Shown: positions 34,401 through 46,028 of the stretch, one piece after another
Position numbering within the stretch: position 1 is the first letter of the stretch
How the letters are laid out: the number at the start of each line of letters is the position of its first letter
DNA from: Panicum virgatum
Lineage: Eukaryota; Streptophyta; Magnoliopsida; Poales; Poaceae
DNA length: 64,000 nt
Assembly (NCBI RefSeq): GCF_016808335.1
Contig: NC_053146.1
Span: 42,032,470-42,096,469, forward strand
Direction of reading: 5' to 3'
The notes under the pieces: generated by a model
Databases searched by the model: none
Told to the model about the DNA's origin: nothing
The model's input: the letters and a program-made list of their open reading frames with translations, nothing else
Program-made: the position numbers and the translations under genes

Positions 34401-37400
34401 TAGTTGCGGAACAATATCGAAAGGTCCTTTCAATCTTGCTAACTCTTGTTTTTGCTAACTTTGCATTTGCACTTTGCGTCCATTCCATTGTTCATGCACT
34501 CATTTTGCTAGCTTGGTCTCAACTTTATTGATGAAAGCTTTCATATCCATGTTAATGCTTCACGTGACCATTTTCCTTTTTGCAATCTTGTGTAAACATG
34601 GTGTTTAGACATGATTGTAAACCATCATCATTTAGTTACCAAGCTATGAGGTTGCATTTGGTTGGTTTATAAGCTTTGCAATGCGCTTTATTTTTTTTCT
34701 TGTGCTATGAAGACCTATTGATCTTGGGATAGACATGGTGTTTTGACCTTGGTTAAATAAGTCTTTGTGGCTATGAAGAAGTTCGGCAATCTAGTTGTAA
34801 ACATGGTGTTTAGAACTAGGTGTAAACATTGTCTTTGTTTATATACCTTCCTCTCATTTGCATTTACACTAGCACACACATACACTCACTAGTTTCGCTA
34901 AGCTAACTTTGCCACAAATTGAGATCTTAGGAATGGTAGGTTTGTTGGCATTTGTTTCTACTCCCGACCGTCACCCCGGGGGTAGTGTGTGTTTAAAATG
35001 TTTTGCAGGTATGAAGAAGCGCTCCCATGAGTTCAAGACCAAAAGAATTTCAATCAAGATCATCAACATCGTCGAAACCCGAGAAGGACGCAGCTGTTTT
35101 CACCAATTTGAGAACATGTTCAGAGCTGTACAAGAAGCAAAAAGTTGATATTCAGAAGCTCCATCAAATTCTCATTCCAACGCATTCAAGATCAATGAAT
35201 TTGAAGACCCGTACAAGGAGATATGGCAAGAACATTGGACGTTGCGCGTTCTGAAATTCGTCGGGACAGATTGCAGCGCTTGGATAAAATGAACATAACT
35301 CTCTTGTTTGGAATCAATTTTGGGCGAATAGGACTCGTTGGAAAGAAAAATTCGTGCACTTCGCAATGGAGCAATGTTTTAGTACAGGTTCTGTTCTGGA
35401 AATTGAAAGAAAAATTCGTGAAGATGCGGCAGCAATGAGACAACAAGGAATTGAAGGTGGCGACGACGACGTGAAGCAATGATTGGGACCATGATTTAGT
35501 ACAAGAAGAAGTTGAAGGAAATTGAGGCAACAAAGGTGAAGACACATTGAAGATGATATTCATACACATGAGGGAAGGACTTCAAGAATTTCAAGATGGT
35601 CCATCTTCTCCTTCCACGCCTAGCATCATGCTAAGCATGGGGGAGGATTTCGGGGACAAGGAAGAAAGATCTCATGGAGTAAGATAATCACGGTTGCCAC
35701 AAGATGCTTATGATTCTTCTTCCATGCTTAGCACAATGCTTAAGTATGGAGGAGGCCGCGCTACACTTCATTACGAGCATCGAGAAGGACGGTAATTCTT
35801 CCTCAACTCTCTCTTTTTCTAAATGCTTGTACATATATGCCTTCAACCATAGATGCAACCTTTGTATATATCTCTCAACCTATCACATGGCTTCTAGGAG
35901 GACAACCTAGTTTTGTTTTTGTTTTCAATAAGTATAGGACCACCATCACTTTGTGCTCACCACATTGATACATTTTGGCAATGCCTTATGCTTATGGAAA
36001 AATGATGGAAGTTGCCGCTTTGTTTTACCTACGCTATGTTGTATATGACTTGACCATTTGCTCTCAATTAAATAGAATTAAAATGATTAAATATCGGCTC
36101 TTTTATTTGTGGAGGTTAAATGACTAAATTCTAAACCCACATATTCTATGTTGCTCTTTGATTTAAGTCTACCGATGACCTTACACCTTGTGATTGTTTA
36201 ATTTGAAAACTTAATTCCTATGCTATCTACATTTGTGAATCTCTTGCAAAGTTCTACCTACCAAAGCCTATACACACATATTCTTTCATGATGAAACCTT
36301 TAGATTGCAAACTTATATTTTGATGAGTTGGATTAAGATTGATTTCTTTGGTATGAGACTAAGAAGCTGGTCATTCCGTTCTTTTTGTGTAACCTTCTTT
36401 TTGCTAGCCTATCTATCCATGCATTGTGAGTTTCCACTTCGGGAATTTTACAAACCTCGCTGGATATCCACCCTAAACCAAAAATATCTTTTTGTGATTA
36501 CCTCCTTGACCACAACCCAATTTGAGTATGGATTATCATTTCGACGGAATCAAAAGAATCAAGGGCACCATATAAAGAAAAGTTTTGGGAGACAAGGCTC
36601 CCCGGAGATACTTTGATGCCTAATAGAATCGCGACTTCGCTTTGGGTTTGCTTTGCTCTTGCATGGTTTACCTAGAGTACATCAACTATCGTGTTCTTGT
36701 TGTTCGTTACCGATTATCCTCGTGTAGTGACAGTATGCGGGAGGGAAAGGTTTTGATCCTGGAACACACCTTCAAGCGGTTTTACGAAGAAGAAGGTGAA
36801 TTTGAGATACTTACCCTAGCTAGTTGGTTCTCCCACTATTCATACTCGAGGACGAGCATTCGTTCAAGCATGGGGGGATGGCTGGGTAAGTATTCTATGT
36901 TATCAAAAGTTCTAAGGAGCAAAAAGAAAGAAAAAAATGAAAAATGAAAAAAAGTGGAGAAAAGAAAAAAAAAGAGAAGAATAAAATGCTCCTTAGTTCT
37001 TTTTGGTTTCATTAATTTTCCAAGTTACTTTGAAGAATTATTCCATACTCAAATCTTCCAACCATGTGCAATCCGATAACGAGAACTTCATTTGTGTCTC
37101 GGGATCATCCATTTGCCACTTGCACATGTCCACCTATCTAAATGTGTGTGTTTCATCTTTCCCCCTCTCCAACATTATTTTCCAATGGCCATTTTGACTA
37201 GTCTCGGTAATCCCATTAGATCTCTCTCTTAGTTTGACAATATTTCAGATATATTGTTTTGCTAGGATTGTTTTTACCTACCAAGCTCCACATAAGCCTT
37301 CCACTTTTACATATGAGTAGAATAGGTTGAAAACAATCTAATGTAGGCTTGAGCGACTTGATGAGATGAGTATTTCCATGATCTTTTGCAAGAGAACCTC

Positions 37401-37694
37401 ACTTATGTTTGATATGCATTCTTTTGAAAACTCTTCACGATGAAACAAGGTAAAGGTTTGAAGTTCGCTTAAGTTTGAGAGCATTGCATTTATTTATTAT
37501 TGTGGCTTGTTCTTTAATTGCTAGTCTATCTTCCATAATGAAGAAGTAGCCGGTCACAACATGAACTTAAATGCTAAATACTTGAGAGAGCAATATGTCT
37601 TGTTATGTATGACTAAGTGCAGAGAGGACATTGAGGGGCAACGCTGATTTCTTTATAAGCAAAGCTCCTGGACTTACTCGAGGACGAGCAAGGT
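31487..37694 (+). other. Element B internal region without intact genes
   Basis: No coding domain is recognisable. It is AT-rich with short frames only. Three diverged related blocks occur near 31930-32260, 33100-33420 and 35020-35430. A possible decayed frame with stops (LEFLEKVDFMLKEPLPNNEL) lies at about 32610-32834. Purine-rich AAGCATGGGGG motifs recur near 35630, 36868 and 37698. This is the usual appearance of a large retrotransposon derivative. Confidence 0.65.
31930..35430 (+). repeat. Three diverged repeat blocks in element B
   Basis: Each block shares, in order, a TATTCA(AA/GG/GA)..CTCCA segment, CATAACTC(T/C)CT near a CGTTT/CAATT segment, then (C/T)GTTGGAAAG and TTCGTGCAC-like words. 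Approximate spans are 31960-32260, 33115-33400 and 35145-35400. The blocks are clearly homologous but only patchily alike, implying old internal duplication. Confidence 0.65.
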
Positions 37695-37710
37695 TTAAGC
37701 ATGGGGGGAA
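37695..37710 (+). other. Polypurine tract of element B
   Basis: TTAAGCATGGGGGGAA directly precedes the right LTR start TGTTGGC. Similar words with a CTCGAGGACGAGC lead occur at 36846-36880. Confidence 0.75.
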
Positions 37711-38871
37711 TGTTGGCACTCCTTAAGTACCCGTTTTATCCCTTGTTTATCCTTGATAATGGCATGAATTCTATATCAAAATCACTAACCGTCCTAACCC
37801 CGGCCTAATTATTGGTCATTTTCACATATGCACATATATTTTGGAGGAACTTCGTTTTTGCAGGTTTTTGGCTTATTTTGGAGCATGAAATGACGAGGCC
37901 CGTGATCGAGCGCTAACATGGAGAAAGACGAAGGCCAAAGCCCAAAGGAAGGACCAAAGCCCATGTTGATTCGAAGCACATTCATGCACATCCATCCTCC
38001 AAGAGAGCCCAAAGGACCAAGCCCACGAAGATGAGATCAAGATACTTCGGGATTAAGCAAAGCAAATGAAGATTTAAGGAAGGATTCCCTATCCTATCCT
38101 TTTCTCGAAGATATCTCCAAGATAACAACGTCCAAAGGGGTGCAATCATGAAGGACAGAAACTCTAGAAGATGCGAGGAGTCTACACGCCAAAAATGAGA
38201 CCGAGGCGAGCCCGAAAAGGGGTAGGCCGGCCGGCCTAGGCCCATGGGGCCGGCCGGCCCAGCCCTTTTCTGAGGCGGTTTGCCTTCCCCTTCGACCGGT
38301 GGCTTCCTCGGCTTATAAATAGCTCGCACCTTATTCAACTCGAAGCATCCATCCAACCAGAACTCGACGAAAACCTAGGGCCAAGACCGGAGGGAGACGA
38401 CGGCCGCCGCAAGTCTTCGAAGTTGTCTAGGAGATGGCTTAGGCCATCCCTAGCCGCCATGGCCTCCCTGCGTGGTTGTGTCATGGTGGAGTTCATGAGC
38501 TAGTTGGAGTCGTCAATGGTGTATACGCGGTGGTGGCGATCCAAACGAATCTATTATGTAAGTAATGTCTTCATGTCATCCGATCTATTTAGCGATCATG
38601 TCTCTCCTCTTTCGATTTCGTTCTTGCTTTGGGTGCGCTTATTCCTAGATCTATTCTCGAGATAGATTGCATGGGGTGTTCTTGTAGCTATGGTGGCTAG
38701 GAGTTCATACCGGATCTACCCAAAGGGGGTTCGACTTGCTTCAGGGTATCCCGTTGAAAGGGGTGGCGTCGTGACAGGCCGTTGCCACTAAGTAGGTTGG
38801 GTATCAAGGGATCGGATTGGAGGTTTTGATTTAAAGAGGCTTTGGATGAGATGCATGTTGATCTTACTCGT
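37711..38871 (+). repeat. Element B right LTR, joined to element C by a deletion junction
   Basis: It aligns with 30326-31486 without gaps. After 38871 the sequence is C's downstream ORF, matching C' from about 62443. It carries the same TATA box and a perfect 12-bp inverted repeat, GGCCGGCCGGCC (38225-38236 and 38248-38259). Confidence 0.8.
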
Positions 38872-41010
38872 CGAAGCAGCAGAAGTAGCTGGAGTAGCGG
38901 TAGAAGCTGGCTCGGCGACGACCGTGGAGTCCGTCGGAGGAGCAGACATGACAGGTGTCAGGTCTGGCTGAGTGGGGCGCACAACGGACGGACAGAGCAC
39001 CTCAGGCTGTGAAGGTGACTCGAACGTGAGGGACTGAGCTGACGGGTGCTGGAGCTGGTGTAGAATCTGCTGCTGCCTAAGGAACTCTGCACGCTGCTCG
39101 GCAGTCCAAACACTAGGCTGTGGGGCAGGTGCCGGAGCAGAAGTGGAAGTAGCAGCAGGGCTAGCAAACAAGCCGGTCGGAAGAAAAGGTGACATCGGGA
39201 AGGATGCCAGGGGTGTCTGCACGAAACCGCCAACAGGTGGAGCAGGAGCTGTGGGGTCGAACTGGAGCTGCTGGGGTGTAGGGAGCTGAGGCTCAGGCAG
39301 TCCAGTGTGACGGTATAGCTGACCGAAGCATCCCGAGAAGAATGTGAACATCTGCTGCTGAATCTGGGACTGCTGCTGTAGCTGTAGCCTCATGGCCTCC
39401 TGCTGCTGACGGATCCCCTCAAGGACTAGAGTCTGTGCCTCCTGCTAGTGAACCTGCTCGGCTTGCATACTCAGCTGAGCTACAGCAAATCTGTCCTGCT
39501 GGTCTGATAGCCGAGAAAGTATAGCTGCAAGAGAATCTGGCTGTGTGACCGGAGCAGTGGTAACTGGGGGAGCAGGGGCTCGTGCTGCACCGGAGGATCC
39601 TGCCTCATCGTCATGAGCACCTCGAGGAACAGTAATAGTGGGAATATATTCCTCGTCATCCTCCGAGTCCTCTGAGTCTGTGACTAGATAGTGTGGGAGC
39701 TGGGCCTCCGCTGCTGCTAGTGAGGCATCCTCGGCTGCTGTCGGATCATCTGCGACTCTGCCCTCAGCCAAGACACGCTCATCCAGAATCCGCTGTGCTC
39801 GGCGCTGGCCTCTCAGACCGCGGCGACCGTCTCGAGGAGCAGAAGGTGAATAGAAGCTAAAGAACGTCCTGTGCATTCTGACTGAGCTGAGAAAGTATCC
39901 AACAGATCCAATGAGCGAAGGGGTGACAATGGTGAACAGTCATCCCACCCATGATCACGTCCTCTAGCTCGCAGATGAAGAAGTCGACAAGAGCCACTGT
40001 TGCAGAGCTGTAATCCCCTCGTTGTATCCAATCCGGTACAACAGACTCTTCCTCAAAGCTAGGTGGACAGAGTGTGCCACGGGAGTCAGCCTGTCCGGAG
40101 TCCTCGGTGTGCCAGGTATGAAGGGCTGCTAAAAGAGAATGCTGACTTCCTCGTCAGACGGGAAGAGAGTCTCGTGAGGGCGACGAGGGGGCACCATGTT
40201 GCCATAGGCCATGTAGTGTAAGTAGTGTGGCTCCTCGGCAATCTGAACTCCAAGTAAAGTAGCCAAACGTGCTCGAGTTAGACGATAGTGCCTCTCCTGG
40301 AACATGAAGTCAATAAACTGTCAGTCCTCCTCAATAAACAGCGTGGCGTAGAAGACTCGAACCCACTCTCGAATGTATCTGGACCTCTCACTGAGTAGAG
40401 CAGGCAATCCATCATATCTCTCGAAGAGAGGAAGCACTGGAATCCCTCCTGCTGCCACACGCATAGCCACCCAGTGGAGCATCTTGTGCTCACTGATCTT
40501 GATATCCAACTGGCAATAGGCATGGTAAAAAGACTCCTGGAGCAGAGTGTGAAAGCGACGATCAACTCCAACGTCCCTCTGCTCGGGAAACCACTGCTCC
40601 GGGGTCACATATCTCAATCTCTTGACCCTAGGTCCTGGAATGCCCCTGAGATCCAATAACTCTACCTCGGGCAGCTCCTCACCACTGTCCTGACCTCCTG
40701 TCTCAGTGCCACTGCCGGTGTGCTGCTGCTGTGCAGGACCTGCTCCCCTCTGAGTGCCACCACCTCCAGTCCGTGGACGAGAGCGGGACTCAGGTGTGGT
40801 CTGCGCTGTCTCTAGCTGACGAGTACGTCCTGAGCGACGTAACTGCTGCTGTGGCTCCCCCTGAGTCTGAGGATCTCTGATTCGAAGTGATCCCTGCCTG
40901 TCTGCAGCATCTGCAACTGCCTCAGCCTGCTCTCGCTCGCGATCCTCACGGGTGCGCTTCTTCTTCTTCTGCACAACCATCTTACCCTTGCCCTTCTTGT
41001 CTCCTGCCAT
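38872..41010 (-). pseudogene. Element C downstream ORF (third ORF after pol)
   Basis: The ATG at 41008-41010 opens a Lys/Arg/Gln-rich disordered head, then a globular region (about residues 130-340) with conserved-looking FYHAYCQLDIKI, VAAGGIPVLPLFERY and RLTRARLATLLGV. A Pro/Ala/Gln-rich tail with glutamine runs follows. It resembles the putative plant transposon protein found downstream of pol in grass retroelements. Many Sireviruses carry an extra, sometimes env-like, ORF here, but I see no signal peptide or membrane segment. Stops at about 40318-40320 and 40130 and a frameshift near 39990-40010 break it. Element B's junction removes its end. The intact C terminus is preserved in C' (62318-62840). 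Confidence 0.65.
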
Positions 41011-41640
41011 CTGTCATAGAAGCATAGCATCTAATGAGCCTAAAGCACGAAATTTAGTGGATATCTGTCGAACATCACACTAAAAAGGGGTTTGCAGGAT
41101 CAAGAAAGGGTGTGTGTGTATATGTGTATGTGTGCAAAGGATGATGTATCAAAGGAACCTCACATGCCAAAGAGTGTGTAAGCCATACCCTTACAAATCA
41201 GGGAAGAAATCGAAGAAAAAGCCTAAGAGGCAATTCCTCGAACACCTTGCGTGCACTTGTATCAAGGGTGGAGTGAACTTGAAATGGCCTTGAATGTACG
41301 CGCGTGGGAGTGTGAGGAAGGTGTGCTGGCGCTGCGGGCGGCGGCGAACGGCAGCGCAGAGGAGCAGCAATGGCGTGGCGGCGGACGGGCGGCGCAGGCT
41401 CGGAGCGGGCGGCGCGCGGGTGATGCAGGCGCGGCGTGGGCGAGGCGCGGGCGCAGTGAAGGCTCGGCGCGGGCGCGGAGTGCTGCGGCGGCGGCGCGCG
41501 TGCGAGCTGGGGTGGAGCGGCGCGCGAGAGGCGGCGGAGCGGCGTACAGGCTGAGGCGCGGGTGCGAGGGCGGCGGTTTTGCGAGGAGGAAGAAAAGAGT
41601 CGTTGAGACTGACGCGCGGGGCCCGCGGAAAGATTAAGTG
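41011..41640 (-). other. GC-rich leader upstream of C downstream ORF
   Basis: Read on the minus strand, this follows the motif array and leads to the ATG at 41010. It is Arg/Pro/Ala-coding in several frames because of composition, and resembles a grass 5' untranslated leader more than a protein gene. A TG-repeat lies at about 41109-41136. Confidence 0.4.
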
Positions 41641-42065
41641 AAACAGAACGTGCGGGCCCGCCAACCCTAAAGCACCGGAAGGTCCGATGGTTCGGAGAAA
41701 TAGGCGTCGGTGTATCCACCGGTGTAAGGTTGACCAGATCTGAATATGTTGAAAAACGTGGTCATTAGGGGCACCGGAAGAACCGCCACTGAGGCATCGG
41801 AACATCCGACGGGCGTCGGTGCAACATCAGGAGTAAGGTCCAGAGACACTGCAAGGGCCAAAACTCCACGCAGTAGCACCGGTTGAACCGATGCAAAGGC
41901 GTCTGTTCATCCGCCAACCATCGGATGCACTGGTGGCCATCGGTGTAACGGTCGGAGTTTGTTCCAGAGACGATGGAGAACCCGAGCCACGAAGACTTAA
42001 GCACTGGTTGAACTGATGCAGGGAAAAACAAGGGCGTCGGTTTAACCGGTGGTGAAGAGAATTTT
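41640..42065. repeat. Internal array of CACCGG / CGGTTGAACCGATG palindromic motifs
   Basis: About ten motifs such as CACCGGAAGGTCCGATG, AGCACCGGTTGAACCGATGC and CGTCGGTTTAACCGGTGG occur between pol and the downstream ORF. They belong to the same motif family as the LTR clusters at 29660-30110 and 61170-61610. Their position upstream of the downstream ORF resembles that of the LTR cluster upstream of its TATA box. Confidence 0.75.
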
Positions 42066-42670
42066 CTGCTGAACTACAAACTCTACTTCTGATCCAAATT
42101 TTCAAAACCAAAGCCATAAACACTCAATTTGGACCATTTTCGAGGGACAACCTCACTCCTCAAACACTCATACTTAGTGCTCGCAAGCTTTTATATTAAC
42201 ATAGGCAAATTAAGATCCAAGCGAGGTTTAAACACAAAAACCAAATGTATGAGCCACTTTGCCTATGAACTTAGAGACTGAAACTTTAAGTTCGATAGGA
42301 CGTGACTCAAAAGGCATGAAAGCGCAACATTGATCTTATCACCCTTGTAGAGATGATATATCATATTTAGCATTAATATCTTTCTCGAAGTGTGATTTGC
42401 TCCCTTGTGATGCTACTAACGTGATGCAATGCCAATGCAAAGCTAGAAATTAAACATGGATGCATTCTATATGACAAGCTCATGCATTGCACAAATTTAA
42501 ATCTATCTTGTCAAGTTTGAACCCTTGGTAAGCTTCTTCATGATGAACCATTCTTCATGCCATGAGCGAAACGAAGACCACCGGCTCATGCAAGACCCAT
42601 GTTCATCACTATCTTCACAAGGTTAGACAAGTGTCCTATATGTATGCATTTTTCTATATGACAAGGCAAC
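42066..42670 (-). other. Non-coding spacer after C pol
   Basis: An AT-rich stretch of about 600 bp between the RNase H stop at 42671 and the motif array. I see no gene, repeat or structural RNA here. Confidence 0.5.
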
Positions 42671-45600
42671 TTACATGACGTTTACCGCATCTAATACATT
42701 AAGCTCATTCCTTAGCCTAACAAAAGTACTCTCGTCTAATGGTTTTGTGAAAATATCCGTCAATTGCTCCTCGGATCTCACACCTTGAAGAGACATGTCT
42801 CCTTTAGCTTCGTGATCACGCAAGAAGTGATGGCGAATATCAATGTGCTTTGTGCGTGAGTGTTGAACCAGATTTTTGGCAATTTTTACGGCACTTTCAT
42901 TGTCACAAAGGAGTGGGATCCTATCTAGTTTCACACCAAAGTCCAAAAGGGTTTGCTTCATATATAGGATTTGGGCACAACATGCACCGGCCGCTATATA
43001 TTCCGCTTCCGCGGTGGACAAAGCCACGGAATTTTGCTTCTTACTCGACCAAGAAACTAGAGAACGCCCAAGCAAGTGGCAACCCCCGGAGGTACTCTTG
43101 CGATCCACCCGGCTTTCGGCAAAATCCGAATCCGAGTATCCCAAGAGATCTAAGCTAGCGCCTTTGGGGTACCACAAGCCTATGCTTGGGGTGTGCTTGA
43201 GATACCGAAGGATCCTATTCACAGCCGAGAGGTGTGATTCCTTTGGGTTTGCTTGAAAGCGGGCACCCAAGCACACACTAAACATTATATCAGGCCTAGA
43301 TGCGGTAAGGTAAAGCAAAGACCCTATCATAGAATGATAGAGGGATTGATCAATCGGTTTACCGTCCACATCCAAGTCGAGATGCCCATTGGTTGCCATG
43401 GGTGTCTTGATCGGCTTGCATTCATCCATCTTGAACTTCTTCAAGATATCTTTAGTGTACTTTTCTTGATGGATGAATGTCCCTTCCTTCATTTGTTTGA
43501 CTTGAAAACCAAGGAAGAAAGTCAATTCGCCGATCATGGACATCTCGAATTCCCTAGACATCATGGTAGCAAACTCATGGCTTAGAGAATCATTAGTTGA
43601 GCCAAAGATAATATCATCAACATAAATTTGACAAATGAAAAGATCCCCGTTGACGTCTTTTGTGAACAATGTGGTGTCCACCCTCCCGATCTTGAAGCCT
43701 TGCATGATTAGGAAGTCACGAAGCCTCTCATACCAAGCCCTTGGAGCTTGTTTGAGCCCATAGAGTGCCTTGTGCAACCTATAAACATGGTTAGGATTCC
43801 TCGGATCTTCAAACCCGGGAGGTTGCTCAACATAAACAAGTTCGTTAATAACGCCATTTAAGAATGCACTTTTCACATCCATTTGATATAACTTGATATT
43901 ATGATGTGAAGAGTAAGCAAGAAGGATGCGGATAGCTTCAAGTCTTGCGACCGGAGCAAAAGTTTCACCAAAAGCCAAACCTTCGACTTGAGAGAACCCT
44001 TTTGCCACAAGTCTTGCTTTGTTGTGTATCACCACCCCATGTTCATCTTGCTTGTTTCGGAAGACCCAGTTTGTGCCGATGCTGTTCTTGTCTTTCGGAG
44101 GAGCTTCGAGGACCCAAACTTCATTGCGGGTGAAGTTGTTCAATTCTTCTTGCATGGCCATCACCCAATCCGAGTCCTCAAGTGCTTCCTCTATGCTAGC
44201 GGGTTCAATACAAGAAACAAACGAGTAATATTTGCAAAATGAAGCATGCTTAGAGCGAGTTCTTATTCCCTTGGAAGGACTACCAATGATTTGATCAATT
44301 GGATGATCCTTGGTGATGCGACCATGCTTCACTAGTGGTACTTGCGTGGATCCTTGTTGGGGTGGATCATTGGTGACTTGTGCTTGTGGTGGAACAATTT
44401 GCTCTTCTTGTTCTTGGACTTGGGGTGTTGGCGTTGGCACATTTTCTTGAGTTTGTGGATCATCTTTTTCTTGATCTTCATCCATTTGGGGTGCCGTAGA
44501 GGTGCTTGGTGTAGATGAGAAAGGTCCTCCCCCTTGATCATTGCCTTCATGCACCTCTTCCGGCTTGATATCCCCAATGGACATCTTCTTCAAAGCTTCA
44601 TCAATCTCCTCATCACCTACATCGTCATAGCCAACAACCTCCTCTTGGGAGCCATTAGATTCATCAAACTCCACATCACATGTTTCTTCAACTAACCCGG
44701 AGGTTTGATTGAATACTCTATATGCTTTGGAGTTTGATGCATAACCAAGAAAGAAACCTTCATCACATCTACTCTCAAACTTACCGAGCCTTTTCTTCTT
44801 ATAGATGAAGCATTTGCAACCAAAGACTCGAAAGTATGATATATTTGGTTTCTTCCCGGTGATGAGCTCATATGGAGTTTTCTTGAGGAGTCGGTGAGGA
44901 TACACTCAGTTGGATGCATGACACGCCGTGTTGATTGCTTCCGCCCAAAACTTCTCGGACGTGCCATAATTATCCAACATTGCTCTTGCTAGAGTGATGA
45001 GTGTCTTGTTCTTTCTTTCCACCACTCCATTTTGTTGAGGCGTGTAGGTGGCGGAGAATTCATGCTTGATGCCCTCTTCATCGCACCATTCTTCAATCTT
45101 CATATTTTTGAACTCGGTGCCGTTGTCACTCCGGATCTTCACAATTGGGGAGTTGTACTCCCTTTGAGCTCTTCTTGCAAATGTCTTGAAGATTTCCGGA
45201 GTTTCACCCTTATCGCCTAGAAACATAACCCAAGTATAACGTGAAAAATCATCAACGATTACTAGGCAATAGAGGTTACCACCAATGCTCTTGTATGTAG
45301 TTGGACCAAAGAGATCCATGTGTAGTAGCTCGAGCGGCTTGGAGGTAGACAACATCGTCTTGATGGGATGATGTGTTGCAACTTGCTTCCCGGCTTGACA
45401 TGCTTTACATAGCTTGTTCTTGTCAAATGTGACGTCCTTCAAGCCGGTGATCATCCCTCTCTTGTGGGCTTTCTTGAGGTTGCTCATGCCAATATGAGCA
45501 ATTCTTCTATGCCAAAGCTACCCAAGAGACGACTTGGTGAAGAGGCATGTCATGGAGCTTGTTTGCTTTGAAGAGAAATCCACCAAGTAAATGTTACCAT

Positions 45601-45937
45601 GCCTAAACCCCGTGAATACCAATGACTTGTGTTCTTCAAGAGTTACTACAACACCATTCTTGTCAAAGGTACACGTTAGTCCAAGATCACATAATTGAGC
45701 AATAGAAATGAGATTAAAACTAAGTGCTTCTACAAACAAGAAATTAGAAATAGATAAATCTTTAGAGATTGCTATTCTACCCAAACCTAAAACTTTTCCC
45801 CTTGAGTTATCACCATAGGTGACATGTTCATGATCGCCGGGGTCTTCAAGAGAGGTGAACATGCTATCATTGCCGGTCATGTGTTGAGAGCAACCGCTAT
45901 CAAGTACCCAATGTTTTCCACCGGCTTTGTAGTTCAC
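42671..45937 (-). pseudogene. Element C Pol: protease, integrase, RT, RNase H (Copia order)
   Basis: A single frame runs through the region, with two in-frame stops at 45518-45520 and 44906-44908. Order on the minus strand: protease WVLDSGCSQHMTG (catalytic D); GAG-pre-integrase and integrase zinc motif (LWHRRIAHIG ... CKACQ); catalytic D (HMDLFGP), D (RSDNGTEF) and E (GVVERKN); an acidic linker; RT from [11 protein letters not shown] with catalytic YVDD; RNase H with STAEAEY and [11 protein letters not shown]. Domain order and motifs are Copia. Apart from the two nonsense codons the polyprotein is complete. The second looks like a CGA-to-TGA transition, as produced by deamination of methylated C. 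Confidence 0.92.
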
Positions 45938-46028
45938 CTACACACATGAGAATTCACTTTTGAGTTTTTGGAACCAAAACAAGCTTTGGGCCTTGCACAT
46001 GTGTGACAAGAGCTTTTGGGACCCAAAG

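Larger units (their letters stand above)
30326..38871 (+). mobile_element. Element B: non-coding LTR retroelement (LARD-like)
   Basis: Direct repeats of at least 1161 bp (30326-31486 and 37711-38871, no indels between them, about 10 substitutions seen), starting TGTTGGC, enclose ~6.2 kb with no gag or pol. A polypurine tract precedes the right copy. The left target sequence would be GTCCT (30321-30325), but it does not recur at the right end, where B runs into C's downstream ORF at a TCGT microhomology. The right end is therefore a deletion junction that also removed ~600 bp of C (the equivalent of 61847-62442). Movement would rely on proteins from another element. Confidence 0.8.

Noticed and set aside
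41191..41805. 204-codon minus-strand Arg/Pro-rich frame upstream of the C downstream ORF
   Set aside because: Composition-driven, overlaps the palindromic array, opens in several frames. More like a 5' leader.
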